64,000 bases of DNA from Procambarus clarkii (GCF_040958095.1 NC_091219.1:26194523-26258522); one strand, 5' to 3'; positions 34,746 through 48,262 are shown, counted from the stretch's first letter. Program-made: numbers and translations. Notes: generated by a model from the letters alone, not told the origin.

Positions 34746-35284
34746 ACATTTATCTTACTAATACCTTATTAATATCCTATTAAAGACATTGTACCTCACC
34801 TCTTTCCTGCCTGAAATGCCTGTTTTTCATTGTAAGACAATGAAAATCATCTTAATTGTACCATATCCTCCAATATCGACACTCCTAAAATTTTTGAATA
34901 CCTTCGGAGACTTAAAAATCAGAATATATTTCATACTAAGTGAATATGGTTGCACCCATGTTTAGTCTCATTAGGAAAAAGGGACCCCCCTAATTCAATA
35001 AAATAAAAGTTGCCCCTAAACTTACAAAAATATGTTCATTTTCTCTTTCAAAAAATATTCGTTTTCTTTTATAAATTTGAGGGAGGGTAAACTCAATAGA
35101 TTGTTTAAGAGATGGGAATAATTAATTTTGTCTGGATTTTTTTTTTTCTGTAGTGATGAGGTAAAGATTGAGAATAGTGAAAATGTAGGCTGTTATTGAC
35201 TAACGTTTTTAATTTATAAAATTTTACAATAACAGGAAACACTATAAATGTCTTGTTATGGGGATGAGGAAATAGAAAAGAAAT
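34746..35284. other. No feature recognised
   Basis: AT-rich sequence without coding signature. Confidence 0.4.
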
Positions 35285-35460
35285 ATGTTACATAAGTAAA
35301 TATATATTAGTTGCTCTTCAAACTGGTAAATATTTCTTAGTTTCTCTTTAAACTGGTTGGGAGATAGACAGGTTGTATATATCATACGTGGAAGGTTCCA
35401 CAATTTGGGACTCATAATTTGCATACCAATATAAGTATATAAAAACAAAACAATACGTGG
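35285..35460 (-). mobile_element. LINE C-terminal remnant
   Basis: The minus strand reads MSPKLWNLPRMIYTTCLSPN, then QFKEKLRNIYQF. This resembles the 'GPKLWNSLP...S...FKKKLKNYL' end of many LINE ORFs. It is a fragment only. Confidence 0.5.
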
Positions 35461-35834
35461 TTTATACACAATCTCCGTATATACAACAATCGCGGCTAGT
35501 TAACATACTATTTTCTTATACGATACACAAAGGGGTCATATATACACAATTCGAGATTTAGCATTTGACAGAATTTGTAAATTTGTCAAGGCACGAACGC
35601 TACGTGCAGAGAGTTCCGGGCACGTGTCCCGTGTAAGTCAGTGTATCCGAGCAGCGTTCCGAGCACAAGTCACGTGGTAAAATGGTCCGAGCAGGGAAGG
35701 GAGCGTTGATATATATTTCAGGTCCAGCCGACTCTTCGTCACCATTATGAAAATAAATGTTTGTAATGCATAGTCTTGACTTGTGTTTATGTATTGCTGT
35801 AATAATGAGATGGTGTGTGTGTGTGTGTGGGAGC

Positions 35835-36195
35835 GCACTGGTGGAGGCTTGGTCTAGCCAACTCCACTAGTGAGGAGAGCTGGTCTAACCAATTTCACTG
35901 GTTGGGGAGAAATTGGTTTAATCAACTTTACTGGGGGGAAGATTGGTCTAGCCAATTTCTCTGATGGGAAGAATTGATCTAACCAGTTTCACTGGTGGGG
36001 GAGAGTTGGTCTAACCATCCCTAATGGTCGGGGAGAGTTTATCTAACCAACTTTACTAGGGAGAAAAGCTAGCGCATCTAACCAACTCTACAATAGAGAG
36101 AAAAGCATATGAAATCAACTCCACCGTAAGGAAAGAAAATAAAAGAGTTGGCCTAACCAACTCTAAATGAGAGGAAACATTGATTTAACCAACAA
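35835..36195. repeat. Degenerate 33-38-bp tandem repeat, about nine copies
   Basis: The theme is tggtctaaccaactttactg followed by gtggggagag. The units are strongly diverged. Confidence 0.75.
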
Positions 36196-36260
36196 CTGTC
36201 ATTCTGTCTCTTTTTGTGTCTGTCCTCCAGTCCCTGTCTCACTGTCTGCCAGCGTCTGTC

Positions 36261-36268
<8 letters not shown>

Positions 36269-36345
<77 letters not shown>

Positions 36346-36347
36346 GT
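36269..36347. repeat. (CT)n microsatellite
   Basis: About 38 CT units with one interruption. Confidence 0.95.
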
Positions 36348-36409
36348 TACTAATTTCACATATTTGTCCCAACAAAAACCATTTATTAATTACTTACACG
36401 GATGAAATA

Positions 36410-36478
36410 TGTGTTGGATGAAACATGTGTCGGGTTAAACATGTGTCGGGTTAAACATGTGTCGGGTTAAGCATGTGC
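36410..36478. repeat. Short 18-bp tandem repeat
   Basis: Units of acatgtgtcgggttaa and neighbours, about four copies. Confidence 0.7.
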
Positions 36479-36847
36479 CGGGTTGCATTGACCATATTTC
36501 TCAAATATTTATCTCAGTAATTTCAACCGGCTGTCCGCTAAATTCAGCATTTTCTGATAACCGGATATTTATACCGGACACACACACACACGGCCTCCAC
36601 CACAAGTGCCATATTGTGAATATAATCTGAATACTGATAAAGGTTATAAGTAAATATTGCCACCAGTAACTCACAACCCCACAACCACAACAGACCCTCC
36701 AAAAGACGCCCCAACAGACCTCAGCATTATAACACGCTCTAATGAAGTACGGTGCGGTAGTTAGAATGAAGTAATAAAGTGCATTATCTCTGAAGACTCG
36801 TAAAGTTGGTACCCGCTGTAATATCTCTCAGCCCACTACCCAGACAG

Positions 36848-36932
36848 CCCGGGGGGCCCCTGGGACTACGGTGAGGGGGCCCCTGAGACTACGGTAAGGG
36901 GGGCCCCTGGGACTACGGTGAGGGGGGCCCCC
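36848..36932. repeat. GC-rich 28-30-bp repeat, three copies
   Basis: The unit is ggggcccctgggactacggt followed by gagggg. Each copy contains a ggggcccc palindrome. Confidence 0.75.
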
Positions 36933-36939
36933 TTTCTCT

Positions 36940-38120
36940 CTCTCTCATCACCGTTGCTCATGGCCCCCCCTTTTCTGCTGGCTTTCGTGGTGTTATATAG
37001 AGGGACCCATTTTGGACCATTTTCTGGTGGCTATTGTGGACGTCTCTTTGGCAAACGTTTAATTGGGCTCTTCTTTTGGTGATCATGATGGCTTCTGTGT
37101 GGGTTCCCGTCTCTCTAGCTCGTTCTAATGATGCAGGTGTGGGATGCTCTTATTCTGGTTAGAGGATACGAGACAGACTAAGTGTCAAGAAATTCTAGGG
37201 ACTCGCGAAATTCTAGTCAAGAAATTCTGTAGTCATTTATAGTAACACTGTATTTTATTATTCGTTGTATTTATGTTATACGTCATCGTATTTTGACGTA
37301 TAAATCCCCCTACGACTGAAAAATGATGTATTATATAACATCGTAGCGGTTCGCAAAATTGGCGGGCTGGAGGAACCGGTTTGGTTGGGTTCAGGCAATT
37401 TTGTATATCAGTTCTGCTCCGCCATCATCCACCTGCTCCCCCACCACCCACCTGCTTCCCCACCCAACCCCACCATCCTCACCCTCTCCCAGAATCCCTC
37501 TCACCCTTTCCCTCCTTCCCTCTCACTCAGAGCCCCGCTGGGTGATCACTGATATTTGTGATCCCTTGTGAGGCAGAATCTTTTTAGCGTAGAGATTAGT
37601 GACAGTCTCTCATAGCTATATATCCGGTCGTGGTGGGGACGGCGGTGGAGGAGGGGCTCCTGGGTGGGGTGTGTGGTGGTGTGGGTGTGGGGGTGTGAAT
37701 GGGGGGGAATTTACCCAATGTTACCCCTCACTATGGCCTCGAACGCCGCACCTCACCCGAAGCCTCTACCCAACTACACTCCCGTCATTTATGAAACCAT
37801 TATAATGATTTGTTTTATACATGCGTGGAGGGAGGGAGAAGTGGGGGGGGGGAGGTTGGGGGGTTGCTGCCCCCCCCCACGCCCTGTACCCCCCCACCCA
37901 CGACATGTACCTCTCCCCCTCCCCCTCCCCCATGAACTGTAACTATAGGCTACAGACATTTGGGAATTCGGCAAATATAAATATTCAACAAACAAATTAC
38001 TCAACACATAATATTAACATATCATTAGTGATTGTTGAAATTTACAATTGTATTGTAAATATAATTTTTTGGGACATTAATTATAATGTATTCCTCAAAA
38101 GAATCCGCTGAAAACTGTCA
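36940..38120. other. No gene recognised
   Basis: Mixed sequence with G- and C-rich runs around 37640-37930. The apparent short ORFs here are compositional. Confidence 0.4.
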
Positions 38121-38126
38121 AAAAAT

Positions 38127-38250
<124 letters not shown>

Positions 38251-38689
38251 AGACAGAGAGACAGACAGAGAGGAGGAGAGGGAGAGATGCCAACTCCTCA
38301 ACGCATACATGAACATAAACATTCCACATTGCGATCTATTTACAATGGTGCATTTAATACATGACAGACGCCCTGAAGTTACGGGGGGTGAGAATACTTG
38401 AGGAAAAAGTGACGTAGTTAGCCCGGGAGGCTGAGAATACTTGGGAGAAAGTGAAATAGTTAGCGTGGGAGATTTGAGTCAACTCCAGCGGTGAACTTTC
38501 CTGGCGAACGGAGCGCTGAGCGTTTTACAATGAGGATAAATTGTTGCGGAGACGACGGCCAGAAATCTTAGTGGCGGTTCGCTGTTGAGGATGTGTTTCT
38601 TTTTTTTCAATTTCGAATGCGATTTGTTTGATGTGGTTAGAGTATATACCAACCTCTAGAGGGGTGTTATTAAGATCGTAGTCCACTTA

Positions 38690-38925
38690 TAGTTGTGCTT
38701 GCGAGGGGTTGAGCTTTGGCTCTTTGGTCCCGCCTCTCAATTGTCAATGAACTGATATACAGGTTCCTTAGCCTATTAGGCTCTATCATATCTAATGAAC
38801 AAATCCACAAGGGCCGTGACGAGGATTCGAATCTGCGTCCGAGAGCCTATCATATCTAGCCTAGTCTATCATATCTACATTTGTAACTGTGTATGGAGTC
38901 TGCCTCTGCCACGTCCTATCGCTTA
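38690..38925 (-). mobile_element. LINE 3' tail interrupted by a tRNA-like SINE head
   Basis: The tail text (gtgcttgcgaggggttgagc, ctttggtcccgcctctcaat) and the ORF-end region (catatctacatttgtaactg, tgtatggagtctgcctctgc) are separated. Between them, at about 38797-38850, is a minus-strand segment aagggccgtgacgaggattc, gaatctgcgtccgaga. This is the reverse complement of the second SINE head type. Confidence 0.7.
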
Positions 38926-39253
38926 CTGACCAACCAGAAAGTATACTTTAGGGTACTGAGAGTATACTAAAGTATACTCAGAGAGTATATTCGCCCAAGG
39001 GAGCACCTCTCGGAGTATGTTCCTATCCTGAATGTTTTTGTTCGACTCTTCACAAATCAGAGAGAAATATTTACTTTCATTCTTTTATTTAATCCTGTCA
39101 AACATGAACTTTTTTTTAATATTTCTCTTCGTTTACTTGTTTGGTTTTTGTGCAGCCAGCAACCTAACTATTTCAGAGTGTAGTGTTGGTTGGTTGGGCG
39201 TTGTAGCAGAGGTGTGTGAGACTGTGCTTAATCTTGAACAAATGTAGCTTGCT

Positions 39254-39357
<104 letters not shown>

Positions 39358-39589
39358 CCAGAGTAATTCGTTGGTAGTACCATAAACCCACACGCGCCTC
39401 ACTTCTCCCAACAAAATATACAAACATTCGAGCACCAACGCATTTCTTCCGTAGGAGGGCAGGGGGGGGGGACTCTACACCACCGTGTCTATAGTTGGAG
39501 AATCAATATGGTTGAATGTAGTTTAGCCTTGAACTACACTTGACGGGTGATTTGGCCATGAGTCTGTTTGGTATGTCCTTGTCCGCCAG

Positions 39590-39987
39590 GAAACACCCAC
39601 ACGGGGCAGGAACTACCAGTCAGCCACCAGTAACCACCCACACGGGGCAGGAACTACCAGTCAGCCACCAGTAACCACCCACACGGGGCAGGAACTACCA
39701 GTCAGCCACCAGTAACCACCCACACGAGGCAGGAACTACCAGTCAGCCACCAGTAACCACCCACACGGGGCAGGAACTACCAGTCAGCCACCAGTAACCA
39801 CCCACACGGGGCAGGAACTACCAGTCAGCCACCAGTAACCACCCACACGGGGCAGGAACTACCAGTCAGCCACCAGTAACCACCCACACTGGGCAGGAAC
39901 TACCAGTCAGCCACCAGTAACCACCCACACGGGGCAGGAACTACCAGTCAGCCACCAGTAACCACCCACACGGGGCAGGAACTACTA
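39590..39987. repeat. 41-bp minisatellite, about 9.6 copies
   Basis: The unit is aaccacccacacggggcagg, aactaccagtcagccaccag, t. The copies are almost identical, with one gagg and one ctgg variant. High identity implies recent expansion or gene conversion. Confidence 0.95.
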
Positions 39988-40289
39988 CTTCCAAACGGGT
40001 TCCACATACCCAACACTCTCCCAAATATACTCCCGCAAATTTCAATGTATCTTCCATTTCTATGCAGCTGCAGGGCTAGTGGGAGCAAGAGAAAGATGGA
40101 AGGAGATAGAGAAGAGGAGAGGAAGGGAAGCAGAAAAGGGAGAGAGAGAAAGGGGAAGAACGGAGGAAGTGAGGGAGGGAGGATGAGAGGGCTATTTATG
40201 AGTGAGGACGCGGTTGAAGAAGATGAGTAACTCCCCTTGCACTCATCATGATAACTCCCATTGTACTCACGCTTGTATCGTGGCCCTTT

Positions 40290-40492
40290 CTTGGTCCAAC
40301 TACTGTGACCTTCCCCAAGATGCAACCCACAACAGTTGACTAAATCCTGGGTACCTATATTGCTAGGTAAACTGAGGCAACAGGTAAGGGGTAAAAAAAA
40401 AATCCTCCCGTTCGTTTCTGCATCGGCCAGGTATAGAACCCGGGCCTTTACGACGAAAACAGAGCGCCAGCGGCTCAGCCGCGAGGACCTGT
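40290..40492 (-). mobile_element. SINE-like copy
   Basis: The minus strand carries a head with a ccgctggcgctctg segment, a B-box-like gggttctatacc, and a body ending in gttgtgggttgcatcttggg. It resembles the copies at 5948 and 21270. Confidence 0.6.
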
Positions 40493-40499
40493 GTATATG

Positions 40500-41560
40500 T
40501 CTTCGTGTGCGTGTGTGTGTACATGTGAGCGTATACATGTGTGTGTGTGCATCAACAGTGTATAAGTGGCTGCTGGTTGTTTCCTGCCAATATTACCGAT
40601 TTTACAACTCATAACATTTTACGGCAGGCGGCCAGCAACTTTCCCGCCTCCATAAATAGACAAGGGATCGCGGGCCCCGGGCCGGCCTGGCCCCACCACA
40701 CACAGGCGACCGAAACACTACCAGGAGCGTCTCCAGTAACCGGACACAAGCCCTGACTCCCTACACACTGACCTAGTCTTACGCAGCCTAACCCAACCCA
40801 ACCTAATATATCCTACCCCTAGCAACACATTCGGGTTTAATATTAAAAAACGACCTTTTCCAATCGCCCTGTGCACAATTTGACCCCAAAACTAAATAAC
40901 TGCAGCTACCAATGTAACTATGACACTTGCAAGCCTCTGCCCCGCTCTCAAGGAAAAAGAAGCTAAATTCATTACATGAAAACGCAGGGTAATGGAGACC
41001 GATGGGGGGGGGGCACAGGAGGGTAATGGGTTATTGGGGACGAGGAAGAGAGGGAGGTACACGCCACCAACTTACTCATGTACTCAGGCCGTTCTCTGGG
41101 CCAGCTAATGTAGCCTAATAACACAAAGTAATCCCCAAATGAGCGTCATATATTTATTTTAACTGTTACGACCCTTTGTGGGGACAAACGAAATGGGATT
41201 TTCGTTTTGTTTCGTTCGTTATTATGTTATGGATCTTTTGGAGCTCCTCTGCTTCCGGACACGAAACTTGGACGCAATTTAATTATTTTCGGTATTATGC
41301 ACCCCTCCCCTCCCATACCCTTCCCGTGGGCGGCGGTGGAAAGGGTTATAGAGGCACGTAATGGGTTCAGGAACTGAACCATATAGTTCGTTTAGCTAAG
41401 CTAGTGACAATCTCTTGAGGCTAGTTACACAATTTGCACAAATACATATACGTATCAATAGTCTTTTTTATATCACATGTGAGTCACCAAGAGGCTCACA
41501 ACAGTCACTATACAAGGCACTTTACATCTATGGTGAGTCACAGTTACTAGTCTTGCTCCA
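40500..41560. other. No gene recognised
   Basis: No splice-consistent coding signal or repeat family is evident. There are short G runs near 40990-41030. Confidence 0.4.
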
Positions 41561-41562
41561 CA

Positions 41563-41850
41563 CCCACCCAACTGGGCGGCAGCTTTAGTCATGTGCTCCA
41601 CACCCACCCAACTGGGCGGCAGCTTTACAGTCATGTGCTCCACACCCACCCAACTGGGCGGCAGCTTTACAGTCATGTGCTCCACACCCACCCAACTGGG
41701 CGGCAGCTTTACAGTCATGTGCTCCACACCCACCCAACTGGGCGGCAGCTTTACAATCATGTGCTCCACACCCACCCAACTGGGCGGCAGCTTTACAGTC
41801 ATGTGCTCCACACCCGCCCAACTGGGCGGCAGCTTTACAGTCATGTGCAG
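41563..41850. repeat. 42-bp minisatellite, about seven copies
   Basis: The unit is agtcatgtgctccacaccca, cccaactgggcggcagcttt, ac. The first copy lacks 3 bp. Because the period is a multiple of 3, ORFs stay open in several frames. They are not genes. Confidence 0.95.
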
Positions 41851-42119
41851 GCTGCACCTACAGTAAGCAAATTTGTGGATACTTCGCTAAGATTCCCGGC
41901 AGTATATCAATGTGAATGAAGTACTTACACATTTCTTGGACTCCATTAATAGTGTTATCTCAGAATTCCGCGATTTTCTCACATTCCATTATATAATGAC
42001 GCAAAGTATGCGAATAGTTCTACTGACAGAGTTCACATTTAGTCAAATCTGCATCAGCAAATGTTGCAAACTCCCAGAGGTACTTGTAGCCGAGCCGAAG
42101 CCTAGCAGTGGTAACATCT

Positions 42120-42250
42120 AGAGGTCGTTTTCCCTCTGGATCGCCACGCTGAGGCGCTGAAACAGGAAACTGGCAGCTCTTGAGTCTCTGGTGATGTCAA
42201 CGAACCTAGAACCCAATTCTTTGAGAAATTCCAAAGTATTCCTACCCCCA
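42120..42250 (-). mobile_element. Retroelement ORF fragment (partner of 13910-14055)
   Basis: The minus strand reads FLKELGSRFVDITRDSRAAS, then FLFQRLSVAIQRE, similar to the 13910-14055 copy. A (G)9 run near 42252 ends the similarity. Confidence 0.5.
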
Positions 42251-42309
42251 GGGGGGGGGCGAGCGTCTTAGATGCTATGGGAACAAAGGTGTATTGAGTT
42301 TCTAGTTGC

Positions 42310-43540
42310 CGGTACTTGATTGATTCTGCTGTTTCATGTGATTGGTCGCACCAGCTGCTTGATATAGCGCATGTAGGTGTCGACCAGGGTGTATACACAT
42401 GTGAAGTCCCACAACAGCTGTTTGCTCCCTCTTCCATGCTAAGGGTTTGGAGCGCCTGGCTGTCTCAGGTTCGAACCCTTCACGAGGAAGAGTTTTTCTG
42501 ATATATATTTAATATACCAGAAAATATATTTTCTATATTTACTGTATATTACATATTTTCCCACAATATATATATATTCACACATATATATATTATTCAG
42601 TGTGACAGAGAGGGTGCGATCAATGTTTCAAGCGCGAATCTTCTCTATTTTCCTTGCATTTTTTTTCACTTGAGTAGAAAATTGAAAAATTGTCTCCGAA
42701 AGTTCATTTTTACAATTTAGTTTAACCTGACGCTAAGAGATGCGTTTCGATAACTCTTGATAACATAATCAAAGGCAGAGTTCGAATGGTTACAAAGTTG
42801 CCTGATTGATAAAGATCAAACCACCCAAGAGGTGGCACGGGCATGAATAGCCCGTAAGGGTTACAAAGTTTGTCGCTCCCGGATTTATACCCGAGGATGA
42901 GGTGAAGCACCCCACTAATGGGACCAATAGGTCCTTTGAATTTTACAATCTCTTGTTTGCATGATGGCTTGGGTAATATGTTGTGTGTGCCGTCGTGTTC
43001 TGGAAGTTTCCAGAATGTAATTTGGTGGTAGTTGGCTGTTAGAAGACTTGGTTTGCTTCATGTATAATACGTCCAATCCAGCTGATGATTCAGTCTTCTG
43101 TTGTTGCTGTATCTGTTGATTATTTTAGTCGTGTCAGTCAGGTCATCTCTGGCGATGATCTGGTGATGAGTAGAACAACATAAGGAGCAACTTATCAAGG
43201 AACAACATGTTCCTTGATGAGACCTTGCTGCCTGTCTATTGTTAGGCGCCTCGAAAGGGATGTTGTTGTCTTGCCTATATATTGAGATCGATTCCTACTC
43301 ACATTTCTCCATCGCTATTAGTGCTTAGATTTACAATGTGAATATATATAGAGAGATACATGACTAGTGTGTGTAGAGTAGTGGGAGGCGGGTCAATGCC
43401 TCTGGCTGGGGGTAGGTTACTGAGAGCAACGTCTTGCAATGTCATAAATGCGAAAATTACGAGAAAACGATTGAGAGAAAGTGCGTTGAACTGTATAGGC
43501 GGGGCCCTCGTATGTCCAGGTAAGCGCGCGCACACACACC
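42310..43540. other. No gene recognised
   Basis: Short ORFs only. The region 42600-42900 has no motif I can assign. Confidence 0.4.
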
Positions 43541-43718
43541 TCTGGGGCGCCTGGTGGCTGAGTGGACAGCACTCAGGACTCGTAATCCTGAGGACCGGGG
43601 TTCGATTTTCGGGGATGGCAGAAACAAATGGGCAGAGTTTCTTTCATTCTGATGCCTCTCTTACCTAGAAGTAAATAGGTACCTGGGAGTTAGACAGCTG
43701 TTATGGGATACTTCCTGT
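43541..43718 (+). mobile_element. tRNA-derived SINE copy
   Basis: The head ggcgcctggtggctgagtgg and cagcactcaggactcgtaat, with B box ggttcgatttt, is followed by the common body up to gctgttatgggatacttcct. It directly abuts a LINE tail on the opposite strand. Confidence 0.85.
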
Positions 43719-43719
43719 G

Positions 43720-43985
43720 TGTACTCACTTAGTTGTGCTTGCGGGGGTTGAGTTTTGGCTCTTTGGTCCCGCCTCTCAACTGTCAATCAACCTTTCTTCG
43801 TAACTCATGCCTCTTAGTTCTGGGACTAGCCTAGTGGCATATCTCTGAACTTTTTCAAGCTTCGCCTTGTGCTTGACAAGGTACGGGCTCCATGCTGGGG
43901 CCGCATACTTCAGGAATGGTCTTACATAAGTGATATTACAAGGTTCTGAATGATTCCTTACACAGGTTCCTGAAGGCAGTTCTGA
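43720..43985 (-). mobile_element. LINE 3' fragment
   Basis: The minus strand reads YVRPFLKYAAPAWSPYLVKH, then KAKLEKVQRYATRLVPELRG, then MSYEERL. This is the LINE region just before the YEERL block, here fused directly to the tail (agttgtgcttgcgggggttg). An internal deletion removed the rest of the ORF end. Confidence 0.85.
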
Positions 43986-44019
43986 TGTCAGCGTGTGTGT
44001 GTGTGTGAAAAAAATGGTC

Positions 44020-44102
44020 GTTGATTGATTGACAGTTGAGAGGCGGGCCGACAGAGCAGAGCTCATCCCCGTAAGCACAACTAGGTGAACACACACACAC
44101 AC
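44020..44102 (+). mobile_element. LINE tail ending in (AC)n
   Basis: The tail gattgacagttgagaggcgg, agcacaactaggtgaacaca and (AC)n is preceded by a (GT) run at 43993-44007. Confidence 0.75.
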
Positions 44103-44112
44103 AACATACTAC

Positions 44113-44175
44113 TACTAGTGTCTGGGATGCTCCCGGACGCAGGTTCGAATCCTCATCACGGCCCTTGTGGATTTG
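44113..44175 (+). mobile_element. Truncated tRNA-like SINE head, second type
   Basis: The text gtgtctgggatgctcccgga, cgcaggttcgaatcctcatc and acggcccttgtggatttgtt matches the 3' part of the head at 45166. Confidence 0.65.
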
Positions 44176-44656
44176 TTCATTTGATGCATCACGTTAGTGT
44201 GATCTCTGTGTGTAAGAATAAACATTCTTCATTGGAATCTAGAACGGAAATAATCTCAAGTCCCCCCTTAAAACTCCTTATTCCCTTCCCTATATATTAA
44301 TAAAAAGACATAAATAAATTTTTTGAATTCACTTTTAAGTGTGTCCATTTTATTTTTTTCGCAGCGTTTTAGCGACATTTGACCGAGCGGTCGTTACATT
44401 TTTAATATTAGGTCAAATGCCGTGCAATTGACAGCTTAATGATATCCGTGTTGACAAGCTGTAGTACTTAATTACTGTCCGCTACTGTCTACAATATCCG
44501 CAAATAGACAGGTGGTTTAGACCTCGCATGTAAAAGCTGTATTAATTTAGGGAATTGTATGCCACTACTGATTATATCTTTAGCGCAGTCGGCTACACAA
44601 CTGATTGAACCCAAGTTCGATTCCCGGGCCAGACGAGATGTCTGGTACCTGGAATT

Positions 44657-44957
44657 ATAGTTGCTAGGTACCAGGGAGTTACTAGGTACCAGGGAGTTAC
44701 TAGGTACCAGGGAGTTACTAGGTACCAGGGAGTTGCTAGGTACCAGGGAGTTACTAGGTACCAGGGAGTTACTAGGTACCAGGGAGTTACTAGGTACCAG
44801 GGAGTTACTAGGTACCAGGGAGTTGCTAGGTACCAGGGAGTTACTAGGTACCAGGGAGTTACTAGGTACCAGGGAGTTGCTAGGTACCAGGGAGTTACTA
44901 GGTACCAGGGAGTTACTAGGTACCAGGGAGTTACTAGGTACCAGGGAGTTACTAGGT
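44657..44957. repeat. 18-bp minisatellite, about 17 copies
   Basis: The unit is taggtaccagggagttac, with a t-to-g 'ttgc' variant in four copies. It is a multiple of 3, so it yields a spurious 111-codon ORF on the plus strand and one of 135 codons on the minus strand. Confidence 0.95.
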
Positions 44958-45165
44958 TGTGTCCTAGGGACGGGAGAGCTGGGGGGGCAAGCCTAGCCAT
45001 GCTTCACGTCTCCCGCAGCACCCAGAAACCACAATTAAAACTTTAAAAGCTAATAAACCATTCACTTTATTATCTCTTGGGGATCATGGAGATCTCTGGG
45101 GAAGAATGAACTATTTGTGTATATTTTTCTTATAGTCAAGTTTCGGCTGAACAAGTGCATTGAAA

Positions 45166-45250
45166 TAGGGCCGTGTCGTAGCCTAGTCGATTAAGGTAGC
45201 GTCTGGAATGCTCTCGGACGCAGGTTCGAATCCTCGTCACCGCCCTCTGT
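45166..45250 (+). mobile_element. tRNA-like SINE head, second type
   Basis: The segment gggccgtgtcgtagcctagt, cgattaaggtagcgtctgga, atgctctcggacgcaggttc, gaatcctcgtcaccgccc has complementary ends (gggc...gccc) and a B box. It is the best copy of this type. Confidence 0.75.
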
Positions 45251-45344
45251 TTATTTTCTCAATGGATGTGTGGATGACTTGTGCAGCATTGAACGTTAGT
45301 GTGTGTTTTCTGGTGTGTGCGTGTTTTTTTTTTGCCGGGTCCTG

Positions 45345-45560
45345 CGTGTTCCGATAATTTCTTTCATGTGTGTTTGGGGGGTGTGGTTGACGATTGTTCC
45401 TGGTTCCTGCGTGTTCCGGTAATTTCTTTCATGTGTGTTTGGGGGGTGCGGCAGACGAGTGTTCCTGGTTCCTGCGTGTTCCGGTAATTTCTTTCATGTG
45501 TGTTGGGGGGTGCGGCAGACGATTGTTCCTGGTTCCTGCGTGTTCCGGACGGGTGTTCGA
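45345..45560. repeat. 62-64-bp tandem repeat, about 3.5 copies
   Basis: Units carry ttcctggttcctgcgtgttc, cggtaatttctttcatgtgt, gttt and ggggggtgcggcagacgat. Copies vary in G-run length. Confidence 0.9.
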
Positions 45561-46084
45561 ATGTTTGCACTGTGCTGGGTGTTCCGTGGGTTGTGTGTGT
45601 GTTTAGCAATTTTATTTTTCATTTTGTGCCTTTTGTTTCTGATGTTTCTTTTGCGCCCTGTGTGGTGTATTGTGTATTATTTGGCTCGCCCCGTCTGGGT
45701 TGTGCGGGGCCTTATTGTGTGTGCTCATGTATTTCTCTTTGTTATTTCGTGTTTTTTCAGTTAACGTATTTTGCTATACGCCATTTGTTCTGTATTTTGT
45801 CCCGTAATGTCTTCATTTGAGTTATGCATTTTGCTGTGGCTTTTGTACTTGTTATATTGTATGTTGCATTTATGGTGCTTCGGTGCCTTTGGTGCCTTTG
45901 TATTGTATGCTTTACTTGTCGTGTATTTGTTTTATAAAACATAAAAATAGATGCATAGAAAACGAGAGCGTCGCTCTACTCCCAGCCCGAGTGGGAGAGA
46001 GAGAGAGTTATCAGGGGAAAGCGCCAAGCCATTACGACTACATAGCACTGAGAAGGGGTTGGGATTTGGGATGGGACGGGGGAT

Positions 46085-46182
46085 GAAGGAATGGTGCCCC
46101 AACCACTTGGACGGTCGGGGATTGAACGCCGATCTGCATGAAGCGAGACCGTCGCTCTACCGTCCAGCCCAAGTGGTTGAGC
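46085..46182 (-). mobile_element. tRNA-derived SINE head, third type
   Basis: The minus strand has ggacggtagagcgacggtct (A-box-like), then ggcgttcaatccccgaccgt (B-box-like). The ends ccacttggg/ccaagtggt are complementary. A related trace occurs at 63118-63165. Confidence 0.5.
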
Positions 46183-46415
46183 CCGAGTGGGAGATAATGG
46201 TCGTTAGTGCTATTAACCGGGCTGTTGAGTCTAGCTATAACGAGAATAATGGGATGTATTTAAGGTGCACAATCTAAAGCGTCTTTGATATATAGCAAAT
46301 TGCATATACATTCTTCCTTCTTGGAGCTCTCAAGGGAGTGAGCATGTTTAGAATGCAAATCTTCACGTGTGTAATCTAATCTCACAATATTCTTCCGTCC
46401 TAGGATTATCCGAAT

Positions 46416-46680
46416 CAGGGGCCAGATTCACGAAGCAGTTATGCAAGCACTTACGAACGTGTACATCTTTCGTCAATCAATGACGGCTTTGGTTACATTT
46501 ATTAAACAGTTTACAAGAATGAAAACTTGCCAGTTAACTGTTGTTATTGCTATAAACAGCCTCCTGGTGCTTCGGAGCTCATTAACTGCTTAATAATTGT
46601 AAATAAAGCCGCCAAAGATTGAGAAAAGATGTACAGGTTCGTAAGTGCTTGCGTAAGTGTTTTCGTGAATCTGGCCCCTG
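46416..46680. mobile_element. 265-bp foldback element (MITE-like)
   Basis: Terminal inverted repeats caggggccagattcacgaa at the left and ttcgtgaatctggcccctg at the right are perfect over 19 bp. The internal arms (gcaagcacttacgaac/gttcgtaagtgcttgc) extend the symmetry. There is no coding capacity. Confidence 0.9.
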
Positions 46681-47066
46681 ATCACATTTAGACAAAAGTA
46701 GGTGTAAAGAGGGTGTTGTGTTTGTGAGGCGTTGGAGTGTAACCTGCAGCAGGGTACTCTACTGAGACCTTAAACCTTTACCAACGTATAGAAACTCAGG
46801 TGAGAAAAATGCTTATTTAGCTTAAGACGACGACGCTCTTCGGCAAAGTGCCGTAGCCTCCCTCCATAGTGTTCAGCTCCGGTCTCCAACACACCTCATT
46901 TTCCCTGCTTCGAACCTGGGGGTTCGAAGCCCGGGCCAGAGAGATACCTTTGACCGTCCCAAACATGGCCACTCAGCCTCGTTTCTCTCTTCATCTTCGT
47001 GAAGGTTATCGTTCATGTTTATAGAATTGTCCTGGTCTTACGAACGCCCCCAAAATGATATCATCT

Positions 47067-47070
<4 letters not shown>
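46681..47070. other. No gene recognised
   Basis: No coding or repeat signature beyond a short ttcgaacctgggggttcgaa palindrome near 46908. Confidence 0.4.

Positions 47071-47071
<1 letters not shown>

Positions 47072-47153
<82 letters not shown>
47072..47153. repeat. (CT)n microsatellite
   Basis: About 40 CT units, followed 100 bp later by the large TGCC array. Confidence 0.95.
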
Positions 47154-47155
<2 letters not shown>

Positions 47156-47256
47156 ATGAAGTTCTCAATATTGTTTACGTCCCTGTAATGAGCAAGGGTA
47201 GACTATTATCAAGACCAGTACCACACCAGATTCTGTACGTAGTTCCCTGATTGTCT

Positions 47257-48262
<1,006 letters not shown>

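Noticed and set aside
45435-45820. Plus-strand ORFs of about 106-109 codons rich in Cys, Val and Phe
   Set aside because: They begin in the 62-bp tandem repeat and run into T-rich sequence, with the composition of random GT-rich DNA.
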